Below are positions 15,031-21,557 of a DNA stretch of 24,991 nucleotides, in pieces (positions within the stretch are counted from its first letter, which is position 1; the number at the start of each line of letters is the position of its first letter). The position numbers were made by a program, and so were the translations under genes. The stretch covers positions 1-24,991 of the IMG/VR virus record IMGVR_UViG_3300043543_000216; one strand, written 5' to 3'. Source of the DNA: a virus. Below the pieces are notes generated by a model. It worked only from the letters and a program-made list of their open reading frames with translations, ran no database searches and was not told where the DNA came from.

Positions 15031-16223
15031 TGTTCACGCTCCAGGCGAGCCAGATCCTGGGCAGCCTCGTCGGCAAGGTGCCGCAGGAACTGATCGACGC
15101 GCTGCAGGCCCTGCTGGGAAACTGCGCCGCTCCGCTGGAGCACCGCGGCCCAATCAAGTTTGAACCCCCGCCCCCGGAAATCGAAATCCACAACCACTTC
15201 AACGCCGTCCAGGGCGCCGTCTACTGGGCCAAGGCACGATTCAACTGGGTCAACCGCCCCGGGAACGACTCGTACGTTGATTGCTACCTGTGCCTCGATC
15301 GGAGAGGCAAGGCAACCCTGCCCACGAATGTGCGAGTGTACCTGCCCCGGCAGTCGGCAATCAACGAGACAAAGAAGAGCGGGCAGGATCCGAACGTCGT
15401 CGCCGATGCCGTGATCCTCTTCGCCTACGACGCCAATGGAGAGGCGGTCTGCATCAGCGACTACCTAGACGACAAGATCGGCACCATCAAGGCCTGGGAT
15501 CGCCCGGATGACGAAATCCCGCCAGGATGGAAACTGCTGACCTCGATAAACGGCACCTCGCTCTGGGATGCGGACGCGAAATATCCGAGACTGCTGCTTC
15601 CATACCTCGACCCGACTGTGTTCATCGGCGAGGATTATGTTCCCTTCCAGACGGCCGGCAATACGTTCGGAACGCGCAGCCACAGTCATGCGGCCCACCA
15701 GATCCCCTCGGACAGCTTGATCACCAGCTCGGACGGTGGGTTTTTCGGTTACACGGACTACACCGTTCTGTACATCAGCGGCGAAACGGGATGTGCCCGC
15801 TCGAACGTCTACGCCCACCTGCCGCGACACAGACACTTTTACGAGATGACGGGCTTTACGATCGTCCAGGCATACCCTGGACGGCCAGGCAACCAGATCG
15901 GAGTGCTTACCGGGCCATCCGGCCCAATACCAATCTGCCCTGGCGACCTGAGGACGGACCCGAACTGTCTGGTTACAACCACGCTGCCCATCCCCATCTA
16001 TGAACCCATCTGCTATTTCTACGGCCCCTATGAGGTACTGGGGCACAAGCACCCGGTCAGCATCGACGTGGGGGCCCACAACCACTCGTTCAGCATTCCG
16101 CCTCACTCGCATACCGTGAACACGGTGGGCAGGATACTGGAGCATGACAGAAGGGACCATCTGGATCCATCCATCGTGACGAAATGGATCATCCGCTACG
16201 ACAACTCGCACACGGCCGCGTAA
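15030..16223 (+). CDS. Tail collar-type fibre protein with HxH motifs
   Basis: This 397-aa protein probably forms a trimeric fibre or spike contacting the host. Residues about 150-170 (IGTIKAWDRPDDEIPPGWKLL) match the phage tail-collar pattern G(T/S)I..W....IP.GW. Six His-x-His motifs are visible: IHNHF (54-56), HSH (218-220), HRH (267-269), HKH (339-341), HNH (350-352) and HSH (359-361). In trimeric phage fibres such as T4 gp12, HxH motifs coordinate metal along the axis. An AGAGG site lies five bases upstream and the start overlaps the previous stop (TGATG). Receptor specificity cannot be read from sequence. Confidence 0.75.
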   Translation: MFTLQASQILGSLVGKVPQELIDALQALLGNCAAPLEHRGPIKFEPPPPEIEIHNHFNAVQGAVYWAKARFNWVNRPGNDSYVDCYLCLDRRGKATLPTNVRVYLPRQSAINETKKSGQDPNVVADAVILFAYDANGEAVCISDYLDDKIGTIKAWDRPDDEIPPGWKLLTSINGTSLWDADAKYPRLLLPYLDPTVFIGEDYVPFQTAGNTFGTRSHSHAAHQIPSDSLITSSDGGFFGYTDYTVLYISGETGCARSNVYAHLPRHRHFYEMTGFTIVQAYPGRPGNQIGVLTGPSGPIPICPGDLRTDPNCLVTTTLPIPIYEPICYFYGPYEVLGHKHPVSIDVGAHNHSFSIPPHSHTVNTVGRILEHDRRDHLDPSIVTKWIIRYDNSHTAA

Positions 16224-17221
16224 GCGACAGCTCCCGCGGGCGATTGCGCCTCTGCCAGTTCATCTTCGTGGGCGGCCAGCACAGCTTCCGCTGCTCGAAG
16301 TGTGGAAGGCTGATCCACACCACCATGCCCATCGAGGATGTCCGCTTCGAGTGCCACGGATCCGGGCTGCCCGGCAAGCCGGCCACCTGGAACAACCTGC
16401 CGTGCCCGCGGCCAACGCGGATCACGCCGAAGGTCAGGCATCTGCTCTACCACCTCTACCCCGTCCGCGGCAAATGGGAATGGCACGTCGAGTGGTTGAG
16501 GCGGTATTGGCACGTCTTCAACGGCAGGAAGATCATCGGCATCGCCGTCGACGGGGCGACGGAATGCGAATCCGAGGTCGTCAAGTCCCTACCGGCGGAC
16601 GCGGAACGGCTGCTCGTCATCAATGACCCGACCCAGCGCGAGGCGAAGACCTTCATCAAGGCGATCAGGCAATTCACGTCCGCGGCGGCGGACGAAACCG
16701 TCTGCTTCATGCACTCGAAGGGCGTCAGGCACCCCGAAAACCATCTAGCCTGGTTGTGGGCGGAGGTGCAGTACCACCACTGCCTCCACCGCTGGAAGGC
16801 CGCGATGCGCGCCCTGCGAACGCACATCTTCGCCGGTCCCATCCTGCGCCCTGGCGCCGGCCTCGATCAGCAATCCATGTACCTTTGGCCATGGCACTTC
16901 ACGGGCGCGTTCTACTGGTTCCGCCTCAAGGAAGCACTGGAACACCCCAGACGCTGGCAGCTTCCCATCGTCTGGTGGTATGTCGAGGGGTGGCCAGCGC
17001 AATTTGGACCAGAGAGAATCGCCCAGGCCCTGCTGTGGCACGGTGAAGTCAACCTCTACTCCAAGGCCGCATGGCCGCCGCTTTTGGAACGTCACGCGCG
17101 CATGGGCGGCCGGCTGGTGGAATCCCTCGATCAGTTCGTCGAGGGCGGAACATGGCCATGGCCGCATCTGCCAGCTGACGCCATACCGTGCGCTCATACC
17201 CTGGCTAGCTCGCATGGATGA
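16184..17221 (+). CDS. Glycosyltransferase-like protein with N-terminal zinc ribbon
   Basis: This frame encodes 345 aa from the ATG at 16184. That start overlaps the fibre gene by 40 bp, and an in-frame TTG at 16244 just after the fibre stop is a possible alternative. Residues about 31-60 form a small ribbon-like motif with CSKC (C37, C40) and a later Cys (C57). The rest shows segments typical of a bacterial polysaccharide glycosyltransferase group: HLLYHLYPVRGKWEWHVEWL, FMHSKGVRHPENHLAWLW (compare HTKG) and WPWHFTGAFYWFR (compare HFSGNFWW). The expected role is sugar transfer to a glycan or virion protein. It starts the modification cassette and overlaps the methyltransferase by 8 bp. Confidence 0.6.
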   Translation: MDHPLRQLAHGRVSDSSRGRLRLCQFIFVGGQHSFRCSKCGRLIHTTMPIEDVRFECHGSGLPGKPATWNNLPCPRPTRITPKVRHLLYHLYPVRGKWEWHVEWLRRYWHVFNGRKIIGIAVDGATECESEVVKSLPADAERLLVINDPTQREAKTFIKAIRQFTSAAADETVCFMHSKGVRHPENHLAWLWAEVQYHHCLHRWKAAMRALRTHIFAGPILRPGAGLDQQSMYLWPWHFTGAFYWFRLKEALEHPRRWQLPIVWWYVEGWPAQFGPERIAQALLWHGEVNLYSKAAWPPLLERHARMGGRLVESLDQFVEGGTWPWPHLPADAIPCAHTLASSHG

Positions 17222-17834
17222 GAAGATCGACATCGTGAGTGCCGTTACCGACGAGGAAGCAGAGCTGCTCTCAAAGCTCGCGGCTGGTAAGTTCGTCATC
17301 GAAATCGGGACGGAATTCGGGAAGAGCACCATTGTGATGGCGAGGACCGCCAAGCTGGTCTATGCCGTTGACCACCACTACCTGGCGCCCAAGCTCACCG
17401 AGCCATGGGATGTCGAAAAGTGCGTGGAACAGGTCGGCGCCCTGCTGCGCAACCTGCGCAAGTACAATGTCGCCGAGAAGGTTATCCCGGTAATCGGTGA
17501 TTGTGGCAAAGCCTGTAGCTACCTCGCCCCAGGCAGCTTCGATATGCTGTTCATCGATGCTGACCATACGTATACTGGCGTCAGGCACTCCCTCTGGAGC
17601 GCGATCGGATTGCTGGTCGCCGAGCCGATCATCGCGTTTCACGATTACGGCCGCTGTCGTCCCGAATACGACTGGCACGTGACGGAAATCGTGGATTGCC
17701 TGGCCGAGGAATGGAACGCGCACCTGACGGTTGTCGGGCACCTGGCGGCAATTCAATCGAAACGCAACTGGCAATTCAGCCTGGATGGATTGGCCGAGGC
17801 ACTACGAAAGGCGAAGCAAAAATGCGGGCTCTAG
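17214..17834 (+). CDS. Class I SAM-dependent methyltransferase
   Basis: The ATG at 17214 gives 206 aa and starts inside the end of the upstream gene; an earlier in-frame ATG (16980) would overlap that gene by over 240 bp and is unlikely. Motif I is FVIEIGTEFGKST (about 27-39, ExGxxxGxS). An acidic strand DMLFIDADHTYTGVRHSLW lies at 110-128, followed by IIAFHDYG (139-146). The FID.DH.Y.GV plus FHDY combination is typical of Methyltransf_24-like enzymes, often O-methyltransferases in glycan or small-molecule modification. The neighbours (glycosyltransferase-like, epimerase, oxygenase) suggest a sugar or surface substrate. Confidence 0.85.
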   Translation: MDEKIDIVSAVTDEEAELLSKLAAGKFVIEIGTEFGKSTIVMARTAKLVYAVDHHYLAPKLTEPWDVEKCVEQVGALLRNLRKYNVAEKVIPVIGDCGKACSYLAPGSFDMLFIDADHTYTGVRHSLWSAIGLLVAEPIIAFHDYGRCRPEYDWHVTEIVDCLAEEWNAHLTVVGHLAAIQSKRNWQFSLDGLAEALRKAKQKCGL

Positions 17835-18805
17835 TAACCGGCGGCGCGGGCTTCATCGGGCATCATCTCATCGATGCCCTGCTCTCGCGAACGAACTGGG
17901 AGATCGTCACGCTCGATCGCTTCGACATCTCCGGCACGCCGCACAGACTGGCCGAAATACTCCAGGACCGAGACGACCGCGAAAGGCTCAGGGTCGTCTG
18001 GCACGATCTCAAAGCCCCAATCTCCGATAGCGTTTCGGCCAGAGTCGGCGAGGTTGATTACGTCTTCCATCTGGCCGCGGCGTCGCACGTTGATCGGAGC
18101 ATTGCCGAACCGAGCCTGTTCGTGCTCGACAACGTTCTCGGAACCACGCACTTGCTCGAATGGGCCGTCAAGCTTCCCGCCCTCAAGCACTTCTTCTACT
18201 TCTCCACCGACGAGGTGTTCGGCCCCGCCAATGCTGGACAACAGTTCAGGGAATGGGACCGCTACCACTGCGGCAATCCGTATGCCGCGACGAAGGCCGG
18301 CGCCGAGGAGATGTGCCTGGCCTTCCAGAACACATTCAAGTTGCCGGTTTCCATCATTCACTGCATGAACGTGTACGGCATCCGGCAACATCATGAGAAG
18401 TACATCCCGTCCTGCGTGCGCAAAATCCTCAACGGCGAGGAAGTCATGGTGCATTCGTCGCCGCGGATGGTTCCAGGTTCAAGGTTCTACATGCATGCCC
18501 GCAGCGTCGCCGACGCCCTGCTCTTCCTGCTGCCCAGGGCCCAGGTCGGCGAGAAGTACAACTTCGTGGGACCGCTGGAGGTCGATAACCTGACCCTGGC
18601 CTTGACCGTCGCCGACGCCCTGGGCAAGCCGCTTCGTTACCGGCTGGTGGATTTCCACAGCTCTCGACCAGGGCACGACCTTCGCTACGCACTCGATGGA
18701 ACCGTCATGCGGGAACTCGGATTCATGGACCCGCACCCGGACACCCTCCATGAGATCCGTAAGGTCGCGATCTGGACGGCTGAACACCCGCAATGGCTGC
18801 GCTGA
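17822..18805 (+). CDS. NAD-dependent nucleotide-sugar epimerase/dehydratase
   Basis: The ATG at 17822 overlaps the methyltransferase stop by 13 bp and gives 327 aa, normal for extended short-chain dehydrogenases. The N-terminus MRALVTGGAGFIG carries the Rossmann GxxGxxG. LDRFD at the end of beta-2 suits NAD binding. FHLAAASHVDRS, FSTDEVFG (about 127-134) and YAATK (Y154, K158) give the active site, and the STDE form is characteristic of dTDP-glucose 4,6-dehydratases and relatives. The expected reaction is oxidation-based epimerisation or dehydration of a nucleotide sugar. The exact substrate cannot be assigned. Confidence 0.9.
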   Translation: MRALVTGGAGFIGHHLIDALLSRTNWEIVTLDRFDISGTPHRLAEILQDRDDRERLRVVWHDLKAPISDSVSARVGEVDYVFHLAAASHVDRSIAEPSLFVLDNVLGTTHLLEWAVKLPALKHFFYFSTDEVFGPANAGQQFREWDRYHCGNPYAATKAGAEEMCLAFQNTFKLPVSIIHCMNVYGIRQHHEKYIPSCVRKILNGEEVMVHSSPRMVPGSRFYMHARSVADALLFLLPRAQVGEKYNFVGPLEVDNLTLALTVADALGKPLRYRLVDFHSSRPGHDLRYALDGTVMRELGFMDPHPDTLHEIRKVAIWTAEHPQWLR

Positions 18806-19497
18806 CACGATTCAGAGTGAGGCCCTTCCCGCACTGGCTGGTGGACGATTTCCTGCCGGCCGACACGTGCTATTCCCTGTCTGCCGCCATGCAATCGTGC
18901 CGTTCTCAGTGGACCAGCAGGCCGAGCGACTACGAACCAGGGAAGTTCGAGGTGCCGATCGACCCACGGCAAAGGGAAATGGTGGCGGGAATGGCCGCGG
19001 CCTGGGCCGCCGAGAACCTGCCGACCATCGGAATCGATCAGCTCTGGCACGGCGCCGGGGCCCAGGCGATGGTGGCCGGCGCCCGTCTCGAACCGCACCT
19101 CGACCACACGCACGCCCCGGACGGCCGGCCCATCGCCTACAAGGCGGTCATCTTCGTGCACACCACGTGGAATACTGACTGGGGCGGAGAACTCGAATTG
19201 TGGTGGATAGCCGACGCCAACCCCATCCCCGTGGCGCTATATCCCGCCAGGCGGTATTCCCCCAGGCCGGGTAGAATGGTGGTGATGGCCAACTGTCAGT
19301 CGTCGGCCCATGGCGTCGCGCCCGTCAGCGACAAGGCAGCTCTCCCCCGGCTATCGATCCTAGTCAACTTCGTGGGGCCGGAGCCAGATTTCCAGAAACG
19401 GCCCCGCGCCCTGTTCTTGCCGCGGTTCGACGACCCCGCGATGGATGTCGAGCAGAGACTGGCCAGGGCCGGATTGTCGGGCAATGACACGGTATAA
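18793..19497 (+). CDS. 2-oxoglutarate/Fe(II)-dependent oxygenase
   Basis: This 234-aa protein starts 13 bp inside the epimerase gene. The N-terminal FPHWLVDDFLP is common in phage and bacterial 2OG oxygenases. The iron facial triad is visible as HLD (H102, D104) and a distal His in SSAHGVAPV (H173). R186 in LPRLSILVNF is well placed to bind 2-oxoglutarate. WGGELELWW (130-138) matches the GGEL core strand of prolyl-hydroxylase-like folds. All key residues are present, so it is probably active. The substrate is unknown; the cassette context suggests a sugar or tail/fibre protein. Confidence 0.85.
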   Translation: MAALTRFRVRPFPHWLVDDFLPADTCYSLSAAMQSCRSQWTSRPSDYEPGKFEVPIDPRQREMVAGMAAAWAAENLPTIGIDQLWHGAGAQAMVAGARLEPHLDHTHAPDGRPIAYKAVIFVHTTWNTDWGGELELWWIADANPIPVALYPARRYSPRPGRMVVMANCQSSAHGVAPVSDKAALPRLSILVNFVGPEPDFQKRPRALFLPRFDDPAMDVEQRLARAGLSGNDTV

Positions 19498-19526
19498 TTC
19501 AGATGGTTCCGACTGTATTGGGAGGT
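19493..19526 (+). promoter_or_regulatory. TATAAT box and strong ribosome site before internal virion genes
   Basis: A perfect TATAAT lies at 19493-19498, overlapping the end of the oxygenase gene, with GGAGGT at 19521-19526, 13 bases before the next ATG (19540). No good -35 hexamer is found at 16-18 bp (TTGTCG at 19474 is too close). This 42-bp gap is one of the few breaks in the operon, so an internal promoter is plausible but unproven. Confidence 0.3.
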
Positions 19527-19539
19527 AGTCCGCGCGGCC

Positions 19540-20091
19540 ATGACCCCATTTGAGATCTACTTTGGGAACCTGATGAATCAGGCGATCGCCGACGCCTCGC
19601 TCGGAAGCGGTTCCGGCCTGGCTGGAGCCTTCGGGCAGGCGGCGCAGCAGAACCTCCTCGCCAAGCAGTTCCTGGATCAGCTCAATCTCCAGAGACTCAC
19701 GCAATACGACCTGCCGAAATACCAAACGGACGCCCAGACGCAGCTCGCCCTGGAGTTGGCGAGGCTGCGTGCAAGGGAACGGGCCAACATGCTGGCCGGC
19801 GCGGCCACGCAGCTCCCGATTCTGCTGGGAATGCTTGGCTCCCTAGGCGTCGGGCCTGGTATCCAGGGCTGGGATATTCGAGACGCCCAGGGGAATGTCA
19901 CCAGCAGCGTCAGGCTCCCGACGGGCGGTGGGTTTGGAGGAGGCGCCGGTGCGTTCGGAGGCATGCCAAACATGGCCGCCAGGCGCTGGCTCAAGGCGTT
20001 CTCCCACCCTGGCGCCACGTGGGATAAACAGCTCGGCTGGCAATTCCGGCCGTGGGGCGTTCCCCCGACACGGCGTAGACAATACCTATGA
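19540..20091 (+). CDS. Candidate internal virion protein (183 aa)
   Basis: This Gln/Ala/Leu-rich helical protein has a first half rich in amphipathic helices (AAQQNLLAKQFLDQLNLQRL, LALELARLRARERANMLAG). A hydrophobic Gly-rich segment ending LPILLGMLGSLGVGPG and a Gly-rich linker follow. Such composition is common in small ejection proteins of podoviruses. It opens the block of long Gln/Ala-rich genes and overlaps the next gene by an ATGA. Its C-terminal hydrophobic motif recurs in that neighbour (LLSFLSSLGVGI), so the two may be related. No named family is recognised. Confidence 0.6.
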   Translation: MTPFEIYFGNLMNQAIADASLGSGSGLAGAFGQAAQQNLLAKQFLDQLNLQRLTQYDLPKYQTDAQTQLALELARLRARERANMLAGAATQLPILLGMLGSLGVGPGIQGWDIRDAQGNVTSSVRLPTGGGFGGGAGAFGGMPNMAARRWLKAFSHPGATWDKQLGWQFRPWGVPPTRRRQYL

Positions 20092-20480
20092 TCGGTCAAG
20101 TACGGCTCAACAGTCCTCCTGGACATCTCATCGATAACTTCGAGCAGCGACTCCGTGCGTTGTTGGGAGATGTCAAGCCGCCACCCTTCATTCAGCCAGG
20201 GCCACCGCGAGATTTCTACAATCCCTCGGCTCTCGCTCAGAATGCCGCCACCTCGGCCATGGCCGCGCGGATCGCTGGCCAGACCGCCGCGGCAAACCTG
20301 CGGAACCAATTCCTGCCGCAGCTAGCCAGCTACAGGCAAAAATGGCAGGCGGATAGGGCATCCCAGGCATTCAACGCCATTCAGCAAGCACAGCAGCTCC
20401 AGCAGGCAGCCAACGCATTGCATAGGCAGAGGCTCCAGGCCTTGTTGTCGTTCCTGTCCTCGTTGGGAGTCGGCATCTAG
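20088..20480 (+). CDS. Candidate internal virion protein; target of an array spacer
   Basis: This 130-aa protein is coupled to the previous gene by an ATGA overlap. After a Pro-rich N-terminus (LGDVKPPPFIQPGPPRDF) it is almost entirely helical and Gln/Ala-rich (NAIQQAQQLQQAANALHRQR), ending in a hydrophobic tail like that of its upstream neighbour. The function is probably a small ejected or structural protein, judged only from composition and context. Bases 20093-20127, codons 2-14, are the exact complement of the spacer at 4487-4521. Confidence 0.65.
   Translation: MIGQVRLNSPPGHLIDNFEQRLRALLGDVKPPPFIQPGPPRDFYNPSALAQNAATSAMAARIAGQTAAANLRNQFLPQLASYRQKWQADRASQAFNAIQQAQQLQQAANALHRQRLQALLSFLSSLGVGI
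20093..20127 (-). other. Protospacer: exact complement of spacer 4487-4521
   Basis: All 35 bases are identical to the spacer on the minus strand. The flanks (5' ATCGATGA and 3' ATCAT on that strand) differ from the array repeat, so this is not a copied array unit. It begins five bases into the coding region, next to the ribosome-binding zone, where an antisense RNA or bound effector could block translation or transcription. Confidence 0.95.
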
Positions 20481-20492
20481 CCGATCGCAAAG

Positions 20493-21557
20493 ATGGCATT
20501 CGCGTATCCCCCAACCTTCGGCAGCTGGAATTCCAGGAACACGGGAATCGAGCGTGCCCTGGGGCTTGAGCCGCCGGAAGCCGAAGCAGCCAACCCGTTC
20601 GAGGAGGTTCTGGCCGGCATCCAATCTCGTCTCGATACCGGCCCATGGGGCTGGCATTCCTCCAGGCCGCCCGGGCACACGATCCCCGCCACGCCCACGA
20701 GCGCCGGAGAAACCGTGACTCCACAGGGTCAGGTGCTGTTGACACCACCCGTGGGCTACACGCCCACCTACGGCCAGCACGACTGGTCGAAGGTCTACAG
20801 GTCGCCAGGATTTGGTAGGCCGCCGATACCGCGCCGACAGTCACCATTCAACCCCGAGACCTATACTCAGGACGATTGGGGGGGCACTCCATCGAGGACG
20901 GCCTGGGCCCAGGGGGCCGTGCCGGAGAGATATCTGACCGGAGCACCAGGGTCTCGGCCCACGGTAAGCCGACGCGGAAGGGCTGCCCAAACACAGCCAA
21001 CTCCATGGGAGGAGCCACCAGTAACTCAAGCCACGCCGCAGTACGTCCCGTACCCCTCGCTTGCTGGGCCGTACACGCCGGAGTTTACCCAGCAGGCGCG
21101 GGCGGCCATGGATTACGCCGCCTCGCTCAGTGGGGGAAGCCCATACAACCAGAACGTCATCGACGTGAACACTGGCATCGACACGGCCGATCAGGTCTGG
21201 GCCAATTCGCTCATGCCACTGATGAGCAATCGCGCCTTCAATGACGTGATGATGCAAAGCTCCGAGCTGATGAAGGCCTTCGATCAGCCCGGACGGAGCC
21301 GCGACGAGGGCGTGTATGGCATGGTCGGGAACGCCATGCAAACCATGCTGGCAGGGGCGCAGCAGGCCGCGCTGGAGGACCAGATGCGCCGCGAGTCAGA
21401 GAATAGGTTGTTTCAGCAGCAAGGCTTTAATCTCGCCAACCAGTACGGCCAGGCGCTGGCCGGGCTGATGGGGCAATCGTATCTCCAGCAGCTCGAAAAC
21501 AGCATGGCCCCGCAACTGATGGGACTCCAATGGCTAACCAGTATCCTTGGCGAATGA
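20493..21557 (+). CDS. Hypothetical virion protein (354 aa)
   Basis: The first half is Pro/Gly/Thr/Ser-rich and looks extended or disordered (for example TPTYGQHDWSKVYRSPGFG, PRRQSPFNPETYTQDDWGG). The second half (about 195-354) is helical with Met, Gln and Ala (SELMKAFDQ, MLAGAQQAALEDQMRRES, QQQGFNLANQYGQALAGLMG). This split resembles internal or minor virion proteins. No motif gives a function. It follows its neighbour after 12 bp without a strong ribosome site and overlaps the next gene by 28 bp. Confidence 0.65.
   Translation: MAFAYPPTFGSWNSRNTGIERALGLEPPEAEAANPFEEVLAGIQSRLDTGPWGWHSSRPPGHTIPATPTSAGETVTPQGQVLLTPPVGYTPTYGQHDWSKVYRSPGFGRPPIPRRQSPFNPETYTQDDWGGTPSRTAWAQGAVPERYLTGAPGSRPTVSRRGRAAQTQPTPWEEPPVTQATPQYVPYPSLAGPYTPEFTQQARAAMDYAASLSGGSPYNQNVIDVNTGIDTADQVWANSLMPLMSNRAFNDVMMQSSELMKAFDQPGRSRDEGVYGMVGNAMQTMLAGAQQAALEDQMRRESENRLFQQQGFNLANQYGQALAGLMGQSYLQQLENSMAPQLMGLQWLTSILGE

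Noticed and set aside
16980-17213. Upstream ATG for the methyltransferase gene (284 aa)
   Set aside because: It would overlap the previous gene by over 240 bp in another frame; the ATG at 17214 gives a normal overlap and a complete methyltransferase domain.
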